From Lumbricus terrestris (Eukaryota > Annelida > Clitellata > Crassiclitellata > Lumbricidae), in contig OX457053.1 of the NCBI GenBank assembly GCA_949752735.1, forward strand, positions 11,285,638 to 11,349,637: DNA of 64,000 bases, written 5' to 3'. Position 1 is the first letter of the stretch. Each line of letters starts with the position of its first letter. The translations under genes and the position numbers were made by a program. The notes beneath the pieces were generated by a model. It was given only the letters and a program-made list of their open reading frames with translations. It was not told the origin of the DNA and ran no database searches. This document shows positions 46,501-59,621 of the stretch, piece by piece.

Positions 46501-49500
46501 GTTCTGTTTCATCATTCCTGATTTTATTATTTTTTTAGTTCTTTTGATTGCTAGAAGTTCCCATAGTCAGTCCGTATCTGTTGTCATTTTCCATCTTGCT
46601 TTCTCATTTTCTGATCCTGTTGACATAAATGGGTTGTTTCCTCTGTCTCTGTCTGTCTGTCTATCTGTCTGTCTGTCTGTTCTTTGTGAAAGTTGCATGA
46701 TTGAAGCTAATTGAAGTTGATTGTATTCTAGTTTCTGTTTGTTCAACTTTCTTTGTTCTGCTGTGCTGTTATGTTAATCACTTTTGCTGTATTGTTATGT
46801 TAATCACTTCTCATTTTGAAACAATTTGTTACCAAAGAGGTGACTCTCTAATGGATCTGCCCTTAGTATCCCTGAATCAGTATACAGCATTACATAAAGT
46901 TGTTTTCTGGTAACAAATAAATTAATTGTAAGCACAAATACAAGCCTCCCTGACCTTCAACATGTTTTTAATGCGCAGTTGTTTCCTTTTTATCATCATA
47001 AAATCAGGTATTTCTGGGTTTATTTGATCTCTGTTTCATTGCGATGGGTGCGTTTTCTGTATGCAACCAGAGTTCAGTCGTGTTGGTTTATTCGATGTGT
47101 TTATGACCAGCGATTCGGAATTCCCGAGCAGTGCATCGTCACTGCTCTGCTGCGCATTGATGCCGAGCCAAGTCTGCGATTGTTCCACGACCTTCGGGTG
47201 ACCTTGATTGGCATTTTACGTCTGACCGCTCCGAGCAGACTAATTCATTTGCAGCTCGGCTTTTTTCCGGCGCCTTCTGTGCAATCAGAGTCTGTGACTG
47301 GGCGCTCAATTTATGTGTCTGCAGAGGCGCTGTGAAAATGGCGAAAAAATCAGACTGTCAAAAATGTTTGAAGCCGGAATGTTTAGTCAGAACAGAGCAT
47401 GAAACACATCAACAAGTGCCTAAATGTTTACCGCTATGATTCAGTATTTATGCTGCCACCAACTCAGCTGAATATTTCTTGATTGTAAAGGTTATATGGG
47501 TAGTCGGTCGGTGGGGGAGGGGGGAGGAGAGTTGGGGAAGGCATTCATCAATGGAGAAAAGCTGTGCCCTAGTTGTTCTGCTATAAATACTCTGGGGCTT
47601 CTGGCGGTGCAGGCATCTTGTTATATCTCCAGCTAAAAATATAGCATCAAAATGTTCATTCGATCTCTCTGCGTTTGATATGTCATGTTAGATTGCTGAT
47701 GATATAGGTTGTGCCTACTGCCAGTTGCCTGAATAGTCCAGACTCTGTTTTGATGAAGCTTACCTTTTGAGCCTGTTGATGAATATGCGCTGAACCGTAA
47801 TTGACTGCACAAGACATGATCAACGGTTTAATGATGATGAATGTTTGTGGGTCAAAATGCTCTGGAACAATGTTCAGCGATGGTTTTCTTTGCTATTGAA
47901 AAATAATCGAGTTAATTTAAAATTACGTTATAAATTTAGTCTTATTTACGTGTTTTTAGTTTTTACACATGATAAATAATATTTGCATGAAATATGCCTT
48001 TGTGATCCATCGATGCATAATTGTTCTGTATTTGTTCTATTCCAGAACCATATCTTCTAAAAAAGGCACTGATAAGTTATAACAATAGAGTGTATATTTA
48101 GTTTTGCCAAATTTATACCAAACATTTTAAGGGATTAATTATATTGGTATGAGTTAAAATGAACATTTTGACATACAAATATTGAGGTCAGCAAAAAAAA
48201 TGTTGTGGATGGAGGAGGTTGTTAAAACTACCCGTGCTGGCATTAGAATTTGATCTGGATGTAAGCAAAGAATATCCTGGAAGCCAATTCGGAGTGTTAA
48301 TGGTTATGCACCCATGAATGGACCGTACTTCACTGCTGTAAACAAATCTCATCTATAGCTGATGTGGTTATATACAGTGTTCTGGGCAACATATTGCATA
48401 ACCTCCGATGCAGTGCAGTACACGGAAGAGTTATCCAGTTTTTGAAGGGAAATGACCTTGAGGAATGCGTGGTTACTTCTGTCCGTTTCTCTCTGCCCTT
48501 GGGTAAGGTCATACTTCCAGAGGAGCTACTCATAGGTGGCGTCATTGGAAGACAGCGTTACCTACTTAACAAAGTATCATGTTTCTGACTGCCTCTTTGA
48601 GTTCATTTTGCTGTTGAACTGTGCCGTTGGTGTAGTTGAATTTCTGTTGGTTACGTCGGGGTGCACGATGGTGAAGTGTTTAGCATGCTGGACTGCTGAT
48701 TGAGAGGTTGGGCTTCAAATTCCCACCACAAGGGCAGAAGTTTTTAGATTTCTACTTTAACTGGTCAATTCAGCTCTGTGACAATTGCATTGTACTTTTT
48801 CATTGTCTATGGGAGGATGAGAGGGTGAGGGAGAGGACTGGCCACTCACCCTTATGTGCAGAGGCTGAGAAAATGAAGTCGCTAATACTTCATGTTCATC
48901 AGTGGGGCGCGGTGGTGTAGTGGGTACGTTCGTCGCCTTGCAGCCGGAGGGTTGCAGGTTCGAATCCAACCTCAAGCTGCCATGTAGGGACCATGGGCAA
49001 GCCCTTCACTCGCAATTGCTCAGCGCTTCGGCATGAAACTTCGATGCAGTGTCTGCTCTGTAGTCGAGAGTAGGAAGCTTGAAGGGTCGATATAACAAGT
49101 GCACATACAAACAAACGTATTCATCTCTGTCTCTCAGACTCACATAAAAGACTGCTTTTTTTCTTCTTCATCTTCTATTGCTTGTCATTCTCACCTGCTA
49201 AACTTGCTCACCTGGTGACTAATTACGTCCTGATGATTTTTTCCTAAGTATGTCTATTTTTTCTGCTGCTGCAGCTGGGTTCATCGTTCTCTGTGCAGAA
49301 TATGTCAGTGGGTTGGGAGTTGAGTCTTGAAGATGCTATTCGCTAGACAATCAGTCTAAGTAGCAGGTGATTACGCATGCCCTATATGTGTCTGTATATA
49401 CCGTATAGTTTTCGTATATATGTGTATATATATATTACCATATATATAATTATATACAGGACGTGTCAATCAATCAATCAATCAATCAAATGTTTTATTT

Positions 49501-52500
49501 GCAACCGAAGTATACATGACAGGTTTGCACATCTTGAACATTTATTACAAAATGGGAGGCCCTAAAGGGATAAAATAATCCTGCTGTCTAGGGATAGTGC
49601 TCATATGTATAAATATATATATATATATATGTATATATATACATATATTATATATATGTGTATATATATATAGAACATCTTTAAATGATTGTGCACATAC
49701 TTGTGCTTCAATTCGTATTTCTATTGTCTTCACATCAGAGGTTCTCAACTTAAGTTCACTAGTCCACATGAACATTGAAGCCATTTTGAAGGCAGCAGGT
49801 CTCCAAGGTGAACAGCCACTTGTTGTAGAAAGATACTATTCTCTGATTTAAGAGAATAGTATCTTTGTACTAGATGTTCAATTGTACAGCCAATCTAATC
49901 GTGAACCTTCTGTAGTTCCATACGGTACCCTTAGCTGATCTGGGAACTATGGGTACAATCTGGGAACTTCTGTAATGCTGTTGTATTAAATTATGTTGAA
50001 TCTAATCATATTGTGTACCCTCTATATAGTGCTGTTGTATTAAATTATGTTAGATCTAATCATATTGTGTACCCTCTATAGTGCTGTTGAACTAATTGCA
50101 TGAATTGCAGTCTAACACTCAACCAATGTTTGACGATGTTTGATCAATTTCAAGGGGCCAGCAACAGTCCAGCAAGACAAACAAAGCCAAACCATTCGAC
50201 CTGAAGCACTTGAGACAGATTTGCAGCTTGTCATAAGATCTCTCAGATGGCTATGTTACAATACCTTTTATCTTATATATATATATATATTATATTCGTT
50301 TAATCAAAATCAGGTTGACAAGCCACAACATGGTTGCATGATTAAGTGAAAAGTAATTTTGAAAAGAAGTACAGTTTATTAATTTGTTCATTTTTCACGG
50401 GTTATATTTTAATTTCTTTATTTTAATTTATTCATTTATTTTCCACTAGCTGGGGTACCTGGCGTTGCCCGGGAAATTTAGGATTTGACCCACTCCAGCC
50501 ACAACCCACCACACAACACCCCACCACACTCCGACCTCTACCAGTACGCCACCCGAGAAATTTAGGTTTCAGGAAAATTTCCACCCCCAAATCTCTCAAC
50601 TGAAGTTAAATATTATTTTTATTGTTATTATTGTTGTATTGTTGATCTTAGATCAATGTCACTGAGCAGTTATGAGTAAATGACTTGCTCAAGGTCCGCT
50701 CACAATAACAGTCGTCCAAGAGATTTTCAAACTCATACACTCGGTGTTGCAAGGGAAAATGCTCTAAGCCTCTAACCATTGGGCTGATGTGTGTCCCACA
50801 GGATTTGCCGTCTCACTGTGTATTGACCATGGTCAGCTTCCTTTCGTGTACCTCGTTTTGCATGCTTTCCATGGCATAGTATACCTGGATAGTTTGAATC
50901 GAAGTCTCAGTAGGTTGGGTTTCTTATCAGCGTGAGTACAGCTTGCGTTTGGTGGTTGGTACCTTGTTGCTTGCTCAATGTTTGGTTAGTACTAGCTGTT
51001 TTACACAGAATGACTAGCATCACCCTCCTGCTTTCTCTAGACTTGGGACTGGCACTTCCAGACTAATAAACACTGTCGGAGTCACTCTGTAAAAATTGTG
51101 GATCTAATCATCATTATTTATTTATCAATCCACCTCAGTCACTGGACGACAGATTAGTTATAGCCCTCAAATGTAGTCATCACAAAAGCATGTCTGTTGC
51201 TATAGGCTACACTTGTCGGTGGTGCTCGGCTGCCAGACAATTTATGTCTGTTGTGGCTGGACCATCGTCGTCATCGTTGGTTGTTACAAGACATTGTGTT
51301 TAGGGAGTTCCCGAAATTATTGCCATCTGCCTCAGACCAATATTGTTTGCAGAACTGCGCTTTTGTTCCAGCCAGCCGTAGACAATGCTTAGGCATCCTG
51401 TCGAGATTGTTCTTTGATGCAATATTGGGGTCGTATAAATCGGGATTATTGCATTGCTTTAGACAAGATTGCATTTATACCGTGTCATTAAAACATTGCA
51501 AAAGAAAAAAGACTTCCAAGAGAGATCTATGAAGCTACGTTTGATGGATCAGTTGTAATGAACACAGTTTTGAATGTAGGTCTTTTAATATATAATTATG
51601 TAGTTACCATGTTGGGAATTCCCAAAGACTTGTACAGGGTTGGCATTTTAGTGTAGAGCAGGTGAAGCATGGTATAGTTGGGAATTAGATGTCTATGTGC
51701 TGTATGAGAATGCCTGCAGATTGTGCCTGTCATGGAAACTATATCATCAAGACTTACTGTAAACGTCACACAGGTTGTACTGTACTTGCACAATACCTTA
51801 CATAAATAATTTGACCCATTTATGTTTATTTGACTGGCCTAGTTAGCTACACTGGTAAACGAGAGCAGCATTCGTCTGTTGGTTGCAACGGACTGCGGTT
51901 CAAACCCCGGGCTGGGAGTTGACATTCAGAGATTTAGATATCTCAGGCTAGCACGTGTGGGATGCAGGGGCGAAAGCTCCTGCGGAGCGACCTTGGGCAA
52001 GTTGCTTACCCATCATTGTCTGAGGGGAAGGCAACGGGAAACCACCTCACTCATCTCATCCCCAGGGGCGTAAAGCCAACGAACCTGCTTTCGGGCAGAG
52101 CACCATCATCATCCTCATCATGCAATTTCACCCAGGTCAAAGCTAGGCTTTGACCTGGGTGAAATATTTCGACCTGTTTCCTGGTAATTTTTTGTTGATG
52201 GACAGCATAGCTGCCAATATAGCAAACAGATTCCTTAGATGTGACATTGCTGATCTTGACGCCTATCAGCATTGCTATCAATGAAAATATAAGTACCTTT
52301 TATGTGAGTCTTTCCATGGTGTTCACCGGGTCATGTTGTTATCAGTACACACTGCACAACTTGACACAAGCCATTGATCACCTATAATACCTGCTTTCTT
52401 CGAGCTTGTCAATCAAGGTGTTGTTTGATCGCTAATGAACCATCACGAGCCGGCCACTTGAAGACATTTAAAGTCGGTGATAGATAGTGAGTTGAAAACA

Positions 52501-53685
52501 AATAGGTGGATCAACAAGAAATTGCCTGACGCCTCTAAAACGTATGAACTATGATATGTGTGTAATTATATACTGCTCATGCAGTTAAACCTGTCAAGAC
52601 TACAGGTCTCTTCATGTATAATAATGATGATGATGATAATAATAATAATAATAATAATAATAATAGTAGTAGTAGTAATAATAATAATAATAATAATGAT
52701 CTTTTATTTTTGAACTTACACAGTGCAGTATGATTTATGATTTATAATCATTGATGATCACAAGTCATTACAGGAGTTGAATTTAACTGTCGGCAGCCGG
52801 GTGTCCATCTCGTCCTACTGCACAGTTTACCAACGCCATCTGCGGAATGGAAGGTGGAGTGAACCTTTTGAGAGGGTAACAGGAAGTCATCCGGCTCTTA
52901 GTGCCAGGGTGTTTACCATCACTCTATTATAGAATTGTGACAACGTGGCATTATACAATGACTCCATATCCAATGTTGACAGATGTACCATACAATCATG
53001 TCTGTTATAAATATTGTTGGAGCCTCCTTCATCTTGGAGTTCCAGTGTGCTTGGCCTCATTAATTAATACCATTAATAATTTATACCTCTGTACAACAGT
53101 GTACATATTGGTCAGGCAGTTTATATTGGGTGAATACCAAAAACACATCACAGTATATGAGATGTCCATCTGTAATGTTCACTTATGGTCTCTTGTGTTA
53201 TGTATATCATGAGCTTTGTCATTCAATGTCAAATGATTTGGAGTAGCATTATTTTAAGTCCTGCTTAACGGTCACTGAGGCTCTGATTATAGCTTCAGCA
53301 GATTATTATGGTCATCTAGTGCCTTTGAATCAGATTTACGAATGTCTGTTTTCTAGATGAGATGTTTCACTTGTTCATGTAATATCCACAATCTCATGCA
53401 TCCACAAAACGACGAAGCTGTAGAGAATTTAATCGCAGCAATCTTCTTCGCGTATCATTTGTCCGTTGATTTTTTCTCATTGCTTTGTATCTTAACCTTC
53501 CACCAATCAACCAATCAGATTGGACAAGACGATGTTGTCTGTCTGGGTCGACTTGGAGTAAAGTCTTGAAAAAACATGGATCCTGTCAAGCAGATTTTCA
53601 GCCTTTATGGAGAATGGTGCAAGGAAAGGTCAGATCAATGTGTGTCATATCATCAACATGGTCATGTTCAGTTGAGTTCACAGCC

Positions 53686-53719
<34 letters not shown>

Positions 53720-56700
53720 AAAGAGAGACAGACAGAGTAAATAATAATCTAGTATTTCAATGTTATTGTGCAGAATAATAAGCTTCAGGATCAGTCAGTT
53801 AATTATGAGGTCAGCACATGAAGAGGTATCCTAGCACCTTCAGAAGAGACCTCTGGTTCGTTCAATTCTGTCGTTTATCCATTTTGCAAAACTCCAAAAC
53901 AGCACACAGACAAAAACGAGTCAGACACGAGCAAACATGTTTTCGGTTACATTTATCGCCGGCGTGCATCGCATTTCATACATTTATTGGTTGCTGGAAT
54001 TGCAGTTATAGATATCGTTGTCCATTGATTCATCGTCAGATAGATAGGCTTAGGTTTTTCTGTTGAAAAAACATTGGCATTAATCCACCCACCACCACCC
54101 CTGGCCGAGTGATTCGTCCGCTGTCTGAGTCCAATGCTAACAACTGTTTTAGTCGTCTACACCAGTAACACCGCACGTTTGGTGTTTTGCTCGCTTGTTA
54201 CTGTTTAATGACACTGTTTCATATCAAGTGTTGCCCTCCCCTTTATCTAGACTTTGGACTGGCACTGACAAAGTGCGTGCATTGGCAGAGTTCTGTTCTG
54301 CTTGCTCACTGAGCAATGGGCACTGTATAATATGATGTTAATGTTTGACTTCTGACCTACTTGCTACATATAGACATCATGTTCCAGGTTTGCCTCTACT
54401 GTCCAACATTTCTCATCTATTTGGTCGGAAGACAAGCATGTTTGGATGGCTGGCTGAGCAGTTCTTGTTACATTTTTAACGACACTGCCATATCAACGAT
54501 GATTAATGTCGCCCTCCTCCTTTATCCAGGCTTGGAACTGGCACTTGGCATAGAACAACCAGCGGTGGAGTTTCCGGCTGACTGAGCTGTGTTTAGCTGC
54601 TTTTGAAGCACTACAAAATCGGGTTCTTTCGTTTTGGGTTGAAGCCAGCAGCTGCTTAAGTTCATTGAAGGTGGGGGGTGTATCCACTTAGATGGTTCGG
54701 TTGGTCGTATTATCTCCCATTGGATAAATCACTTCTTTGGACAGAGTATTTTATTCCATTCTGTCTATCATGACACGGGATTAGACCATATGTAAATCAG
54801 TTAATTGTTATTCACAAGTGGTAATATATAAATTGCTTCAGATTGTCTTGGTTTCACTTCTACTCAGCTGATGATACTTGACTACTACCCGGGTACTATA
54901 GCTACTACTATACTGACTGCTTGTATTGCTGCTACTACGAGTATTGTTACTACTACTGGTACTAGTCCTTTATTGCACATACTTATTGATAGAATTGCAG
55001 CAAGGTACAGAACTCCAGTTTAAAGTCGGGATAATGAGATGGATGGATGGATCCGATTTGACCGGGGTCTATGACAACAGAGGCCGTTACCCTGGACAGA
55101 CAAGACTGTCTGGCATATTACAGCACTTACATGTAGACAGTTTTTTTTAGCTGAAACATCAATTATAATTATTATATGCCTATGTTATATGAAGAGGATC
55201 AAACCAGCATACTCTGTGTTTCAAGACCGGTGCACAAACCTGTCGGCCACTGTGTCACATACGATAATTGTTTTGGTGCTGTATAAGTTTCATGCTAGAG
55301 TAACTGTGCCAGAAGACGGTTTGCGGTGGTGAGGAAGAGCTGAACTTAAACAACGCTGTGCTGCACTAACACCAGAGACAGCGCTGCGCTGCACTAACAC
55401 CAGAGACAACACTGTGCTGCACTAACACCAGATACAACACTGCGTTGCACTAACACCAGAGACCCCGTGTTATGTAAATAACGTCCCATAAATAGCGTGG
55501 AATGAACCTGACCAGACGTCTGTCTCGGACACCAACCGATGGAGTTAATGTGCGGAAGACTGGGCGGAATATTGCATGTCTGTGGTTACTTCAGTGGAAT
55601 GTTTCCAGGTTTTGTTTTACGAGCGTAGCAGAACTGTGTGCATGTGCTTTGAATGCAATTTGCATAACACTATCTTTGGGAGCAATATTAGAAGAGCCAC
55701 ATTGAATCAAGGTTATGTTAACATGATGTCATTTCCATGCACTGAACTTTGACCCTGAATCTGTGTTCATTCATTCATTCATTCTAAGAAACAAATGAAG
55801 AGACCTAGACTGAACTCGCCAGCGCTTTTTAGTTCCTCAAATCTTGCTTTTTTAGCTGTGGCTGTGCATGGAGCGCCTCTGAATTAGTCTGCTGAAGAGG
55901 CGCTATGTATATTCTTGGAATGATGTAACGAATGGAAGTGAAATAGTCATATTTCGCCAAGATTCCAAGACTCTGGCATACCATGTTATGCCATGGTTGA
56001 ATGTTGGACTAGCGTGCTGCACATTATTTACGTTTGAAACTGAATTGGAATCTTTATCTCCATTCGCTTTATGGCAGAATTCGTGTTGTGATGAAACACA
56101 CTGTAAAGACTGGATTCATGTGTAGCGACCAAGTATCGACCCCGCAGTTAACTGTTTGTGAGGCGCCCTTGTAGCGGTATGGCCGCATTACGGTGCCATA
56201 TAAATTGTCATTGCTATTATTATTATTATTGTTATATCGGGCGCAAATGACTTTAAAACTTAATCATTTGTTTGCTTATTTTTAGTTCTTCCTGCGGCAG
56301 TTGACAGATTGGGCGACAGTAAAGATCAGGTGATGACTATTTTCTAGTTCTTTCTTTTAACAGTGGAATGAAAGATTGTTCTATCGCTTCGATGAATAAT
56401 ATATGTGGTTAGTTTGTTTCTGTTTAACAATACCTTGTTCTGACAAGGATGGTTGACATTTCCATCCTTCGTTGTCCAGGCTTGGTGCTTGCGTTTTCAC
56501 TATATATGGGAAGTGGTGGATGTCAATATATCATGATGTGGCCCTGTTCTGGGTTGGATTACCTCTGAATTGCCAAGTCGCACTTTATGTAACTTAAACA
56601 ATTTGAATTGCAATTCAAATTATAAGAGATTCATGTGGTATAGAAGAAAATGCATTTTCTTAAGATATGTAATGGCTTTGCTTATATAAATTTGTTGCTT

Positions 56701-56981
56701 TGTTGGCAATGCTACATGGTGAAAGTGTAACCTCCGTTTAAAAATTGGGAAATTTCTCAATAAATTATGTATTATTTTTTAAACAGTAGATGAATGTATG
56801 TACGTACACACCAGCATTTGTATACGTAATTACACATACATACTTAACGTGCGTGACGTAAATCTCTGCCTTGCATTGGTTGAGAGCACAAATACCATGG
56901 ACAACTGAGGTTTGTTGACATCCATTTACCGGTACATGTTGTTTTAATAGTTTACAATGGATGACTTCACTCCAAGTTAAT

Positions 56982-57025
<44 letters not shown>

Positions 57026-59576
57026 ATATATATATATATAGAGTTATCATCAGCCTCTGGCCATGCATTAATAAGCCTAAATCGTTTCATAAATAACTGA
57101 CAAGGTGGACTTATGACTAGCGTTCTGATGAATGTTCTTTGTGTGTGTTGTGTGGTTAGGTTCGTGAGAGCGCCAAAGAGCTCCTGCTGAAGCTAATGTC
57201 ACCGGCGTCGTCACCACAGGTATGTTACTGGATCCATCATCCATTGTATCCACCTGTCTGTTTAAAATGGCATTACATTATAAGCCAGTGACTCACTTTA
57301 GTATAGTCAGTCAGTGGTTGTCCTTGGATGCCATGTTTTGGGAGTTGGTACTGCACTGGCTTCCTGTTGAGGATGCAGGCAGTCAAACTCATAATTGGTC
57401 GTCTGTGGAGGGACTGCATTGGCTTCCTCTTGATGATGAAATCAGACTCAGGATTCCTCCTTCATACTGGTGTCCTAATTTTGAACCTACTTAGCGATGA
57501 TATTTGTCTATTTCCCCGAGTTTTGTCCTCCTCAGCGATGTTTTGGTGCTATATAAATTTATTGCTACAGAAACTGTGCCAGAATATGCGCTTAAAACAC
57601 ACTTTTTGGATCTTGTTGATGTGTTAAGCCATGTGTGTGCCCGTGTGAGAGTCCTAATTTAAGGCATTAATTTTTACAAGAAACCAGAAGATGCATATTC
57701 TGTTGAAATTATGTCAGTAATTAATCATTTACTGTGATCATTCGTGTAGCCAACAGCATCGACCACCTGAGAGTTTGGCACCGCACTGGATTACTGATGG
57801 AACCAAAATCAGGCCCAAGATACTTTTTTCAGAAGTGGCCTTTTTTGCACCACCTCACCCTGCGCAAGTAACCATGTCAAGTCTATTAATCTAGAGCTTC
57901 AAAGGGGGCACTGCTTTTCTTACAGCACCTCAAGTACTTGGTGCATTCGTGTGCATCACCCCCCCCCCCCCCACCACCACCACCACCACCACCACCTCCC
58001 CCCAATCCGCTAGATATTATCAGACAGTGTGGTCTGTTCAGCTTGGCACCAGATCCCAGATAAATGTTGCGCTGATCTTACGCTGTGCAGCCTTTAAAAA
58101 AATCTGCTAGACGATCCATCAGATGTTCCCGTTTAAGTGCGCAGATGCACGTCGTACGTGCATTCACGGATTTTTCTTCTCAGGTTCCAGCATTACTCAG
58201 ACCAAGTGGCAGCTTGGCAGCTATTCACTGACTATTGAGGATTGTTGAGTTCGCTATTTATGTATGGTATTGAGCCATAGGCGGAGACCTGGGCCGAGAA
58301 TTGGGGGGGACGGAAAGACGCGAGATTTCCGAAAAATTTTTGACGACCGGCGAAATCTCGAAAAAAAAATTATTTTCGCCGCCCAAAAAGTTGATGACTT
58401 TTTTTTTTTTTTTTTTTAGTCATCCGGCCAAATCTCGCGGGCCAAATCTTGCCGAAATTTTCTATTTTCGCCGCCAAAAAAGTTGATGACTTTTTTTTTT
58501 TTTTTTTTTTTAGTCATCCGGCCAAATTTCGACGAAATTTTATATTTTCGCCGCCGAAAAAGTCTTCACGCTCAAACATTGGGGGGGACAAATGCATGGG
58601 CCGTCCCCCCCAACACTTTTATTGGGGGGACCGTCCCCCCCTAGGTCTCCGCCCATGTATTGAGCTATACACAGTATTTAGCTATACACAGTGTTGAGCT
58701 ATACACATGCCGATAAAATGTGAAGGCATTATTACTTACTCATCCGTTTTGCGATGTCATTATGTTGGTTTTGAGTGGTGCAGGTGATGAATTAGAAATC
58801 GGGTGGAGCAATGATAGGGTCGTGATGAGAGATGTCCTTGTCCAGTGCTGCTTGAGTCCCCCCCCCCCCCGCTCCAACCCCATCTGTCAGAATAAAAAGC
58901 GGTTGTCGGGCTTTGCTGAATATCACGCAAGGAAACACCAAGATAGGAATTGAGTCCAAACGATGGGCATTAAGCATGCGCTTATTGTAAATGAACTCTT
59001 CTGCAATGTTGCCATGCATTTATATAGCACTAGTTGCGCTGACTTATCAGTGATGATACTGTAATCAAAAATTTATATAGGGCCACCTCAGGGCTTGGCC
59101 AGCCTCAGTGGTCACTCTGTCCACAAGCTAAGTGCCAGAAAAAGCCTGCTTAAAAGCCTAACTGGGAAGCCAAGTGGAATTAGCCAAGGGGAATGAGATT
59201 ATTCCGGGAAGAGATCAGTTCTATGAGAGTGTGAAGGTAAACAGAGGTCTTGGTGGTAAGTGGGCTGCACTGTAAGCTTAGAGGTTGTGGGTTCAAATCC
59301 CTGCCAGGGATGAAATTTGTATTGAGATTCTTGCTCCCTTCCAACTTCGCCCTAATGAGCACATTCACTGTACAGTGCACACGTACACACACACACCTTC
59401 ATATGTCAAGATTAATACAGTGAAGTCACTCACTGTGATTTTAGACCAATGGGTGCTTCTCAAGCTGCCTTAACGTCATTCTCCACATCCTCCTCCTCCT
59501 CATTCAATGCAGATTCTTCAGGGTAAAGTTTACCAGATTTGAGTTTCAGAGTCAAAGGCTGATAATGGAAAGACAC

Positions 59577-59621
<45 letters not shown>

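Larger units (their letters stand above)
38503..56285. other. CLASP intron 2 (17.8 kb)
   Basis: Separates the codons of HPHVTT and VLPAAV in TOG1. It is filled with repeats: SINE-C (38935), AT-rich satellite (41303-41425), (CTGT)n (41690-41880), minisatellite (42660-42920), TIR element (43222-44700), SINE-A (48903), SINE-B (52690), repeat F copies and simple repeats. The only GC/CpG-rich interval is at 47100-47345. No conserved exon was found in it. Confidence 0.7.

Noticed and set aside
49597..49851. Open frame ending VERYYSLI
   Set aside because: Begins in an (AT)n tract, no family match, and contains a hAT-like end and hairpin.
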